From contig DASQVO010000478.1 in NCBI GenBank assembly GCA_035640715.1, positions 1 through 23,031 on the forward strand: DNA of 23,031 nt, in the 5' to 3' direction. The first letter of the stretch is position 1. The number at the start of each line of letters is the position of its first letter. A program made the translations under genes and the position numbers. The DNA is from DASQVO01 sp035640715 (GTDB lineage Bacteria; Actinomycetota; Actinomycetes; Streptosporangiales; Streptosporangiaceae). Shown in pieces: positions 1 through 6,406 of the stretch. Under the pieces are notes generated by a model. The model had not been told where the DNA came from. It did no database searches and worked only from the letters and a program-made list of their open reading frames with translations.

Positions 1-94
1 GAGCTCGGCCTAGCCCACTGACGCGGCCACCCGGTCACCCCTGCGGACTCGTCTGACATTGCCCGGTGACACCGACGCGCGTGCCGACGGGCGG

Positions 95-142
95 CAGTGA
101 ATCCGGCCCATTACGGGCCGTGTCTCATTATTGTTGGCCCAG
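95..142 (+). repeat. Left inverted arm of the IS21-like remnant
   Basis: This arm contains CAGTGAATCCGGCCCATTA at 95-113 and a second unit starting TGTCTCATTATT at 121. Both find counterparts, inverted, in the right arm. The outermost bases, where the right arm has TGTCT, are not conserved here, so the left tip has decayed or been lost. Confidence 0.6.
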
Positions 143-301
143 GGGCGGGATCTCTGACGACGGGCGGGGCGATCGCTGTCGCTGCGGTGGAGCTTGGGCG
201 GGATGGTGGTCTCCGGTTCTTCCTGGAGTTCGTGGGGGCAGACGGGACGCGGCGCCACCACCCGGAACCGCCCGCCTCGCGAGCGCCAGCCGAGGCAGAC
301 C

Positions 302-648
302 ACAGAGTTCTATGCCCTGATCCGCCGCGACGCCCGCGAGGACCACCTGTCAGCACGGGCGCTCGCCGACCGGCACGGCACCGGCGAGCGGACAGTCCGC
401 CAGGCGCTCCGGTCGCCCCAGCCAGCTCCCCGAAAGCCCTAGCCGCCCCGCGGATCACATTCGACCCGTTCACCGCCATCATCGATGACATGCTCCTGGC
501 GGAACAGCAGGCCCACTCTCCCCGCCGCCGGCCCATCACGAGCATCCACCAAGAACTCGTCACCAGGCACGGGGCAGACGGGATCTCCTACCAGATGCTC
601 CGCGCATACGTCAGCCGGCACCGCGCGACGACGCACCAGCAGCCGCTC
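302..648 (+). pseudogene. IS21-type transposase (istA-like) N-terminal fragment, frameshifted
   Basis: Frame 2 from about 302 to 442 encodes a helix-turn-helix segment (TEFYALIRRDARED, then ALADRHGTGERTVRQALRS), ending at a TAG at 440-442. The expected continuation, FDPFTAIIDDMLLAEQ followed by ISYQMLRAYVSRHR, is found in frame 1 from about 436 to 630. Together they resemble the N-terminal region of actinobacterial IS21-like transposases, which have a HTH, a 'DP...ID.ML' segment and a 'G.SY..VR.YV..RR' segment. One frameshift near 430-440 separates the halves. The DDE catalytic domain that should follow is absent. No clear start codon or ribosome site is visible in the coding frame. I recognise the pattern from memory of the family; the assignment is not search-verified. 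Confidence 0.6.
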
Positions 649-948
649 TCCCCAGCCCACCAGGCAGTCGCGGCCCACGACCTGACCCGACTGCGCGGCT
701 TCCTCGACGCAGGGTACGACGTCGAGGACGACAACGGTGACGGGTGGACCCTCCTCCGCCGCGCCATTCACGCAGAGGCCGCAGGCCAGGCCAGGGCAGG
801 GCAGCCTCCCGCACGCCGACATGACTGCCTTCCTGCTCGCCCGCGGCGCCAACCGCAGCAACCCGGCACCAGCATGCCCGCTGAAGCCGAGGCCGAGATC
901 CTCCGGCACTGGCTGGCCGCCGAGATCATCCGCGCCTGGTCCAGATGA
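649..948 (+). pseudogene. Ankyrin-repeat protein fragment with two compensating frameshifts
   Basis: Frame 1 reads HQAVAAHDLTRLRGFLDAG, then YDVEDDNGDGWTLLRRAIHAEA (about 661-786), a typical ankyrin helix-loop-helix with the 'D.NGDGWTLL..A' turn. The matching continuation, LPHADMTAFLLARGAN, is in frame 2 (about 803-850). The final helix, AEAEILRHWLAAEIIRAWSR followed by TGA, is back in frame 1 (about 883-948). Two opposite frameshifts, near 795-803 and 855-880, therefore break the gene while keeping the last segment in the original frame. The N-terminus is fused directly to the transposase fragment without its own start codon. The original protein was probably a short intracellular ankyrin protein with an unknown partner. 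Confidence 0.55.
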
Positions 949-950
949 TC

Positions 951-1003
951 ATGGGCCGCGTTCACTGAGACCAGGCCACTAATGGGCCGGAATAACTGAG
1001 ACA
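951..1003 (-). repeat. Right inverted arm of the IS21-like remnant
   Basis: Read on the minus strand from 1003, the arm runs TGTCTCAGTTATTCCGGCCC, then ATTA, then a second copy beginning TGGTCTCAGT at 973, and ends in CGGCCCAT at 951. It starts 2 nt after the stop codon of the ankyrin fragment (948). A third, weaker unit beginning TGTCCCGTC lies outside it, from 1028 inward. Confidence 0.6.
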
Positions 1004-1131
1004 GGGCCGCCTTACTGGCGACGGGACACTAAACAGGAACACGTTCTCGCCGAAGGGTCTGTGGTGGTCCATCCACTGGCAACCCAAGTGGTCCCATGAT
1101 CGTGGCAGGCAACACAGCAGCCACGAGCGCG

Positions 1132-3276
1132 TCAGGGGGCCTCGGCCAGGAGAGACGAGAGGCGGGTGACGCGGGGGCGCTCGCCGACGGTGCGAACGGC
1201 CCGGGCGAGCGCGGGGCCCGCGCCGTGCACGACCGACAGGTGCCGCTGTGCCCGGGTGAGAGCGGTGTAGACAAGCGGCCGGGACAGCATTCCCGAGGCC
1301 TCGGCCGGGAACACCGCGACCACGGCGGGCCACTCGGAGCCCTGCGCCCGGTGGACGGTGATCGCCCAGCCGTGCCGCAGGTCCGCGAGGAGCCGGGCCG
1401 GGATGGTGACCGGCGTGCCGCTGAACGAGACGGTGAGGCCGTCGTCGGCGGACGCGGTGACGATGCCGACCTCCCCGTTGGCGAAACCCTCGTCGGCGTG
1501 GTTGGCCACGGCCACCACCCGGTCGCCCGGGTCGAATCCCCGGTGCGCCCCCGGTCCCGGATTGAGCCTCGCCTTGAGCGCCCGGTTCAGCTCGATCGTC
1601 CCTGACGGGCCCTTGTGCACCGGCGTCACGACCTGGACGTCCTCGGCCGAGATGCCCAGCGCCCGCGGGATGGAGTCGGTGACGAGCTGGACCACCCGGT
1701 GCGCGGCTTCGGCGCTGCCGCGGGCGGTCACGACCACGACCTCCCGCTCGGGGGAGTCCACGGGCGGCAGGTCGCCGCCGCGTACCGCCGTCGCCAGCTT
1801 CGCGATCACGCCGCCGTCGCGCTGGCGGTACAGCGTGGTCAGCTCGGTCACCGGAACGGTGCCGGAATCGATGATGTCGGCCAGCACCCGGCCGGGCCCG
1901 ATCGACGGCAACTGGGCCGGGTCGCCGACCAGCAGCAGTCTCGTTCCGTCCGCGCAGGCCTCGATAAGCGCCGCCGTCAGCTGGACGTCGAGCATCGAGC
2001 TTTCGTCGACGACCACCAGGTCGGCCTCCAGCGGCCAATCCTCGCCGCGGGCGAAGACCCAGCTCCCTTCCCGCGAGCTGGCGCCGTCACCTGTCCCCGC
2101 GGCGAAGGCGCCGGACCCGGTGCCGTCGGGGGAACCAGTGCCGTCGGGGAGGCCGGCCTCAGGACCGCTGCCATCCACGAGGACGGTGCCGGCCCCCGGT
2201 GCGTCATCCTGCCCGCCACGTGGCACGCCGCGGCCCTGTGCGCCGAGCAGCCGGTGCAGCGTGGTGGCTGGCGCGCCCGCGAGCTCTTCCAGCCGTTTGG
2301 CGGCCCTGCCGGTCGGCGCGGCCAGTGCCACCCGCAGGCCGCGCTGGCCCGCGAGCGAGACGACAGCAGCGACCGTCCGGCTCTTCCCGGTCCCCGGGCC
2401 GCCTGTCAGTACCGACACGCCATGATCGGCGACCGCGGCCACGGCCGCGCGCTGGCAGTCGTCGAGTTCCGTGTCGTTCTCGCCGGCTGAGGCGGATTCG
2501 CCGGTAAGCGGCTCGGCGGTCGCGGCGAGGCGCTGCAGCCCCTCCGCCACCGAATCCTCGGCGATGGCGTACTGAGTGAGCGCGAGCAGCTGCGTCGCGT
2601 CGCCGTCCGTCTCACCGTCCTCGCCAGAGTCGCCGCCGGTCACGTCGCCGGAGGCGGCATCTTCCGGCCCGTCATCAGGCAGCGGGGCGTCAAACGGCAG
2701 GACGGTGCCGTCATCGATGGCTGCGACCACCGCGGTGCCGGGATCCTCGATGCCGAATCTGCCCAGCGCCGAGATCACCACCTCGGCCGGTACGGCGGTG
2801 TGGCCATCCCGGGCGGCCTTGGCCAGCAGGTGCACGACGAGGGCCCGGCCGCGCCTGGGGTCCTGCGGGTGTGCCTGATCATCAAGCAGCTTGCGGGCAA
2901 ACCAGTCGGCCTGGTCCGGCCGGACCTGCGGAAGAGAAAGCAGCTTCCACGGGTCCTCGGCCAGCTGCCGCGCCGCCGACGGGCCGAGAATGGCGACGGC
3001 AGGACCCGCGAGCCTGGCGGGCACCCGGCAGCCGGCCAGCAGTTCCGCGGTCTCGTACACCGGCCGGGCCCGGGCGAAGGAGGCCGCGAGCTTGGATGCC
3101 CGCTTTGGTCCAATGCCCTCGACGAGCTCCAGGCGCCCGGCCGTGACATCGGCCGGGCCGCTAATCCCGGCGGCCCTGAGTTTTTCGGCCAGGGCACGGC
3201 CCACGCCCGGCCAGAGCCCGGCACCGCAGAACTCGCCGAACATGCCGGCTGTCATCTCGTCACTCGCCGTCGACAT
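1132..3276 (-). CDS. recD2: RecD2-like SF1B DNA helicase with N-terminal helix-hairpin-helix
   Basis: This 714-residue ATP-dependent 5'-3' DNA helicase is of the RecD2/TraA type. Residues ~25-70 form a helix-hairpin-helix (VEGIGPKRASKLA), followed by a RecD2-type N-terminal region to about 195 and an acidic linker (~199-228). Helicase motifs follow in order: Walker A GGPGTGKS 292-299, motif Ia LAAPTGRAAKRL 318-329, Walker B VVVDESSMLD 421-430, motif III GDPAQLPSIGPGRVLADI 451-468, motif IV LYRQ 482-485, and motif VI region HRAQGSEW 642-649 and YTALTRAQRHL 670-680. An unusual Gly/Ala/Asp-rich insertion (~347-408) sits between motifs Ia and II. It is a stand-alone gene, divergent from the FHA gene. 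The ATG at 3276 lies 7 nt after a TACGCT -10 box, which supports a leaderless start. Likely role: DNA repair or recombination-intermediate processing. Confidence in the family is high, in the exact pathway low. Confidence 0.85.
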   Translation of the reverse strand: MSTASDEMTAGMFGEFCGAGLWPGVGRALAEKLRAAGISGPADVTAGRLELVEGIGPKRASKLAASFARARPVYETAELLAGCRVPARLAGPAVAILGPSAARQLAEDPWKLLSLPQVRPDQADWFARKLLDDQAHPQDPRRGRALVVHLLAKAARDGHTAVPAEVVISALGRFGIEDPGTAVVAAIDDGTVLPFDAPLPDDGPEDAASGDVTGGDSGEDGETDGDATQLLALTQYAIAEDSVAEGLQRLAATAEPLTGESASAGENDTELDDCQRAAVAAVADHGVSVLTGGPGTGKSRTVAAVVSLAGQRGLRVALAAPTGRAAKRLEELAGAPATTLHRLLGAQGRGVPRGGQDDAPGAGTVLVDGSGPEAGLPDGTGSPDGTGSGAFAAGTGDGASSREGSWVFARGEDWPLEADLVVVDESSMLDVQLTAALIEACADGTRLLLVGDPAQLPSIGPGRVLADIIDSGTVPVTELTTLYRQRDGGVIAKLATAVRGGDLPPVDSPEREVVVVTARGSAEAAHRVVQLVTDSIPRALGISAEDVQVVTPVHKGPSGTIELNRALKARLNPGPGAHRGFDPGDRVVAVANHADEGFANGEVGIVTASADDGLTVSFSGTPVTIPARLLADLRHGWAITVHRAQGSEWPAVVAVFPAEASGMLSRPLVYTALTRAQRHLSVVHGAGPALARAVRTVGERPRVTRLSSLLAEAP

Positions 3277-3283
3277 CGCGGCT

Positions 3284-3289
3284 AGCGTA
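3284..3289 (-). promoter_or_regulatory. Candidate -10 box of the helicase gene (leaderless)
   Basis: TACGCT on the minus strand fits TANNNT. Its last base is separated by 7 nt from the ATG at 3276, placing the predicted transcript start at or next to the start codon. No convincing -35 hexamer and no Shine-Dalgarno sequence is seen. Confidence 0.5.
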
Positions 3290-3491
3290 GCCCACTATCC
3301 CGTGGCAGCGCGGGATCCGGCGCACCCGCGCGCACTGCCCGCGGCATGGCGACATAGAGCCTGACCGAGTACCAGCTCAACCCAGAGTTCTGGTACTTCA
3401 CCACATAGCCGGACGGTGCCTGCTTGATCCTCCGGTCCCGCAGCAGATGCGAGTGGTTCGCCCGGTTGCTTGCCGGGCGGGGCTCCGATAC

Positions 3492-3497
3492 CGATAC
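3492..3497 (+). promoter_or_regulatory. Candidate -10 box of the DUF1707-FHA gene
   Basis: GATACT resembles TATACT. It stands 7 nt before the ATG at 3505, with a possible -35 TTGCCG at 3470-3475 (16-nt spacer). No ribosome binding site precedes the ATG, so a leaderless start is favoured over upstream in-frame starts such as 3424. Confidence 0.4.
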
Positions 3498-3504
3498 TCC
3501 ACTT

Positions 3505-4170
3505 ATGGCAGGCTCGTCGGCGGAGGCGCCCACAACACCAGACGTCATCCGCGCATCCGATGAGGAGCGCGACAAGGTGGCTAGCGAGCTCGGCGAACGA
3601 TTCGCCGAGGGCCGGCTCTCGCATGAGACGTTCATGCAGCGCATGGACGCCGCGCTGGGGGCACGAGATCGCCATCAGCTCGACCGCCTCCTCGCCGACC
3701 TCCCGCCCAGCCGCCGTGCGGCAGGGGTCGTGGGCGGGATACTTGCCGGCGTCAGGGGCCGGTCGCGCCGTGCGCTGGACATGCTCGCCGAGGAGAAGGC
3801 GGCGCTGTCCGGCATGATCCGGCGCAGCCTTGCGCTGCGGCCCGGTTTGACGGCGAAGGGCTCTCCCGCCGCTCTCTGCTTCCCTCCCGGCACAGGGAGC
3901 GATTACACAATCGGCCGTGACCCGGTATGTGACCTGCTCATCGCGGACCGGACCGTGTCCAGGAGGCACGCCCGGCTGGAACGGGCCGCGGACGGCTGGC
4001 TGCTCACCGACCTGGGCTCCACCAACGGCACCCGGCTGAACGGCTGGCGCGTCCGGGAGCCCGTCCTGGTGCGCGCCGGGGACCGGGTGTGCTTCGGCTC
4101 CGCGAGGTTCATCATGCGTGCCGGGCAGCGCGGCGGCGGGCACGGACCGCGCTCGCTGCGGACACCTTGA
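3505..4170 (+). CDS. DUF1707 and FHA domain protein
   Basis: This 221-residue cytoplasmic protein has two recognisable parts. Residues ~14-67 are a DUF1707 domain (IRASDEERDKVASELGERFA, then EGRLSHETFMQRMDAALGAR). Residues ~125-206 are a forkhead-associated domain with the conserved phosphothreonine-binding signatures GR (137-138), SRRH (152-155) and GSTNGT (171-176). A basic linker (~68-120) lies between them. FHA domains bind phosphothreonine peptides, usually substrates or partners of Ser/Thr kinases; no such kinase gene is in the window. The SCO1664-type kinase-like protein is two genes downstream, but no link between them is shown. I chose the ATG at 3505 because it directly precedes the DUF1707 domain and follows a -10-like box. 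An in-frame start at 3424 would add 27 residues with no family resemblance. Confidence 0.85.
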   Translation: MAGSSAEAPTTPDVIRASDEERDKVASELGERFAEGRLSHETFMQRMDAALGARDRHQLDRLLADLPPSRRAAGVVGGILAGVRGRSRRALDMLAEEKAALSGMIRRSLALRPGLTAKGSPAALCFPPGTGSDYTIGRDPVCDLLIADRTVSRRHARLERAADGWLLTDLGSTNGTRLNGWRVREPVLVRAGDRVCFGSARFIMRAGQRGGGHGPRSLRTP

Positions 4171-4193
4171 GCCTCATTCAAAAGTTCTCCGGA

Positions 4194-4199
4194 TAAAGT
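4194..4199 (+). promoter_or_regulatory. Candidate -10 box for the phosphatase/DUF3090/kinase-like operon
   Basis: TAAAGT fits TANNNT and lies 8 nt before the GTG at 4208, inside a 37-nt gap that is markedly more AT-rich than its surroundings. This suggests an independent leaderless promoter downstream of the FHA gene. A TTGAGC at 4167-4172 is a possible -35, but its 21-nt spacer is long. Confidence 0.5.
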
Positions 4200-4207
4200 C
4201 ATGAACC

Positions 4208-4987
4208 GTGACGACCGTTCTGCTTGTGCGCCATGGCCTCACCGCGGCCACCGGCCACACGCTGTCCGGACGGACCCCTGGCGTGCCACTCGATGACCGC
4301 GGCGTCGCCCAGGCGCGGGCGCTCGGCACCCGGCTCGCCGGCCTGCCACTGGACGCGATCGTCACGAGCCCGCTTGAGCGCTGCCGGCAGACCGCCGAGG
4401 CGGTCACGGCCGCCGGAGATGGCCGCATGCCAGCGGTGCGCGAGGATGTGCGGTTCACCGAGTGCCATTACGGCGACTGGACCGGCAAGCCGCTCAGGAA
4501 ACTGTCGAAGGACCCGCTCTGGCGGGTCGTCCAGGCCCATCCCAGCGCGGTCCGTTTTCCCGGTGCCGATGGCGAGTCCATGCTCGACGTGCAGCATCGT
4601 GCCGTGGCGGCCATCCGCGCCTGGAACGCCGAGCTCGGCGCCGACGCGACGTACCTGGTCTGCTCGCATGGCGACGTGATCAAGGCCGTCATCGCCGACA
4701 GCCTGGGACTGCATCTCGATATGAGCCAGCGGATCCAGGCGGATCCCTGCTCGCTTACCGTGATCCGCTACACGCCGCTGCGGCCTTTCCTGGTGCGGAT
4801 GAACGACACGGGCGGCGGTGTGGACGACCTTATGCCGAGGGAGCGCGGCGAGCCCGGCCACGACGGCAAGGCGCCCCGCCAAGGAGAGAGTGACGCCGTG
4901 GTCGGCGGCGGGTCCGGCGGAGGGGTCGCGGGGCTCACGGCCGGCGTGCACGCCGTTCGCGAACGGCCACAGGACACGCGAGGATAG
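4208..4987 (+). CDS. Histidine phosphatase (phosphoglycerate-mutase-like, MSMEG_4193 type)
   Basis: This 259-residue protein belongs to the histidine phosphatase superfamily. The catalytic RHG is at 8-10 (phospho-accepting H9). Other pocket residues lie in SPLERCRQTAE (R58), TECHYGDWTG (E85) and CSHGD (H154). The catalytic domain ends near residue 197. The last ~60 residues are Gly-rich and probably disordered. The physiological substrate is unknown; the related actinobacterial proteins I know of are called probable phosphomutases or phosphatases. The GTG at 4208 starts two codons before the first beta strand, and the ATG at 4201 is out of frame. The gene is followed after 4 nt by the DUF3090 gene, so the two are almost certainly co-transcribed with the kinase-like gene. 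Confidence 0.88.
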   Translation: MTTVLLVRHGLTAATGHTLSGRTPGVPLDDRGVAQARALGTRLAGLPLDAIVTSPLERCRQTAEAVTAAGDGRMPAVREDVRFTECHYGDWTGKPLRKLSKDPLWRVVQAHPSAVRFPGADGESMLDVQHRAVAAIRAWNAELGADATYLVCSHGDVIKAVIADSLGLHLDMSQRIQADPCSLTVIRYTPLRPFLVRMNDTGGGVDDLMPRERGEPGHDGKAPRQGESDAVVGGGSGGGVAGLTAGVHAVRERPQDTRG

Positions 4988-4991
4988 GAAT

Positions 4992-5552
4992 ATGCCGGTC
5001 TACATGTACGACCCGCCGGAGAGGTTCGTGGCCGGGGCCGTGGGCCAGCCTGGGGATCGGACGTTCTACCTCCAGGCGAGCTCAAGCGGTCGCGTCACCA
5101 GCGTCTCCGTGGAGAAGTTCCAGGTCAGCCTGCTGGCTGAGCGGCTCGATGAGCTCCTCGATGAGGTCTTGCGGCGCAGCGGCGGGTCTCCTGAGGTCCC
5201 GGCTGCGGCCCCCGTCAGCCTGCAGGACGACGCCCCGCTGGACATGCCGGTCATGGAGGACTTCCGGGTCGGCGCGATCGCGCTGGCGTGGGACGGGGAG
5301 GAGAGCCGGGTCGTCATCGAGGCACAGGAGGCAACCGACGACCCCGTCGAGCCACTGGCGGAGGAGGTACCGGCGGACGGCCCGGGAGTGCTGAGAGTGC
5401 GGATCACGCCAGGCGCCGCCCGGGCGTTCGCCCAGCGGGCGCTGCGGATCGTGGCGGCCGGCCGGCCGCCGTGCCCGCTCTGCGGCCTGCCGCTGAACGC
5501 GGACGGGCACATCTGTCCGCGCCAGAACGGTCACCGCGCCGGTCATGCTTGA
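4992..5552 (+). CDS. DUF3090 family protein with C-terminal Cys/His cluster
   Basis: This 186-residue protein starts MPVYMYDPPERFVAGAVGQP, the hallmark N-terminus of the actinobacterial DUF3090 family. It is soluble, with an alpha-helical segment (~41-62) and a variable acidic stretch (~112-130). Its C-terminus carries C161-x2-C164, then H173, C175 and H181, consistent with a small zinc-ribbon-like site; metal binding is my inference. The ATG at 4992 has GAGGA at 4979-4984 at good spacing, which decides against upstream in-frame starts. The biochemical function of the family is not known to me. The 4-nt gap to the phosphatase and the 8-nt overlap with the next gene indicate translational coupling and a shared task. 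Confidence 0.88.
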   Translation: MPVYMYDPPERFVAGAVGQPGDRTFYLQASSSGRVTSVSVEKFQVSLLAERLDELLDEVLRRSGGSPEVPAAAPVSLQDDAPLDMPVMEDFRVGAIALAWDGEESRVVIEAQEATDDPVEPLAEEVPADGPGVLRVRITPGAARAFAQRALRIVAAGRPPCPLCGLPLNADGHICPRQNGHRAGHA

Positions 5553-6393
5553 CCCTTTTGCCAGCCCGCCGAAGCGCCGTCCGCCCGGTACGGGACGGCG
5601 CGCGAACACCAGGCGCCATGATCGCAGCGGGACGCCCAGCGCGGACGGGAGCGGGCCCGGCTCGCCATCAGGACCATCAGCTGACGAGCCAGCCCTTCAG
5701 CTGCTGGAGCGGGGGAATCTGGAGATCCAGGGACGGCTGGTCGATGCCTCGAACGAGACCTGGTACTGCACGGTGAGCTCCGGTGATTACGACGCCCCCT
5801 GCGTCTACAAGCCGGTCGCGGGGGAGCGGCCGCTGTGGGACTTCCCGATCGGGACACTGGCCGGCCGCGAGGTTGCCGCGTACGCCGTTTCCTGCGCCGC
5901 CGGCTGGAACGTGGTACCGCCCACGGTCATGCGTGACGGGCCGTACGGCCCGGGCATGTGCCAGCTGTGGATTGATATCGATCCCACGGTCGACCTGATC
6001 GCGCTCGCCCGCCGCAGCGATCACGCCGGCCTTCGCGACCTCGCCGTGTTCGACGCGGTCATCAATAACGCCGACCGCAAGATCGGCCACCTGCTGCCGG
6101 TGCCCGGCGGCCACCTGTACGGCTGTGATCACGGCGTCTGCTTCGCAGAGGACTACAAGCTGCGCACGGTGCTGTGGCAGTGGCGGGGTAAGAGCCTGCC
6201 GAGGCGGGCGGTGGAGGCGCTCAGGCGACTGCATGAGATGCTCGGAAACGGCGAGCTGACGCAGGAGCTGTCCCAGTGGCTGAGCCCCGGGGAGCTCCGT
6301 GCGACCAGGATCAGGGTGGAGAAACTGCTCAAGCACCGGGTTCATCCGTATCCGCCGGAGGACTGGCCGGCCGTTCCCTGGCCGCCGATCTGA
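5545..6393 (+). CDS. SCO1664-family protein (PI3/4-kinase-like fold)
   Basis: This 282-residue protein belongs to the actinobacterial SCO1664 family, which is related to the PI3K/PI4K-type kinase fold. After a poorly conserved Pro/Arg-rich N-terminal tail (~1-45) comes CVYKP (K89, candidate nucleotide-binding lysine). Next are FDAVINNADRKIGHL (D170, N175; catalytic-loop-like) and CDHGVCF (D195, equivalent to the metal-binding DFG aspartate). The pattern suggests phosphotransfer, but neither substrate nor activity is known. The ATG overlaps the DUF3090 stop by 8 nt, so translation is probably coupled. In streptomycetes, as I recall, this gene sits next to the mycothiol ligase gene mshC, which is absent from this window. 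It converges with the esterase gene, leaving a 13-nt gap. Confidence 0.85.
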   Translation: MLDPFASPPKRRPPGTGRRANTRRHDRSGTPSADGSGPGSPSGPSADEPALQLLERGNLEIQGRLVDASNETWYCTVSSGDYDAPCVYKPVAGERPLWDFPIGTLAGREVAAYAVSCAAGWNVVPPTVMRDGPYGPGMCQLWIDIDPTVDLIALARRSDHAGLRDLAVFDAVINNADRKIGHLLPVPGGHLYGCDHGVCFAEDYKLRTVLWQWRGKSLPRRAVEALRRLHEMLGNGELTQELSQWLSPGELRATRIRVEKLLKHRVHPYPPEDWPAVPWPPI

Positions 6394-6406
6394 CCGGGTG
6401 CCGTCG

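Larger units (their letters stand above)
95..1003. mobile_element. Decayed IS21-like insertion element with ankyrin passenger
   Basis: The two ends are imperfect inverted repeats. Bases 95-141 and the reverse complement of 998-952 match at about 34 of 47 positions in my hand alignment, sharing the blocks TCCGGCCCATTA and GTCTCA and a closing GGCCCA. Each arm holds two related copies of a unit that begins TGTCTCA or similar. IS21-family elements are known to carry multiple repeats at their ends as transposase binding sites. Inside lies only the N-terminal, DNA-binding part of an istA-type transposase, and it is frameshifted. The catalytic domain and istB are missing, and an ankyrin-repeat fragment takes their place. 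The element therefore cannot move on its own. The family assignment rests on the protein fragment and end structure, not on a database match. The outer boundaries are uncertain and could extend to about 67 and 1028. Confidence 0.6.

Noticed and set aside
97..948. A single 283-codon gene in frame 1
   Set aside because: The first ~110 codons do not match the transposase N-terminus, which is in frame 2, and the ankyrin part needs two frame changes. It is an open frame through a pseudogene, not a functional gene.
115..1009. GGGCCG at 115-120 and at 1004-1009 flanking TGTCTCA-type ends, a possible 6-bp target duplication
   Set aside because: The arm alignment pairs the left TGTCTCA (121) with the inner right copy, not the outer one, and GGCC-rich sequence is part of the repeat unit itself. 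The match is probably a product of the repeats, not a duplication.
1029..1131. Minus-strand peptide after the helicase as a further gene remnant
   Set aside because: It is short, lacks a start codon or recognisable motif, and overlaps the outer repeat of the IS-like element.
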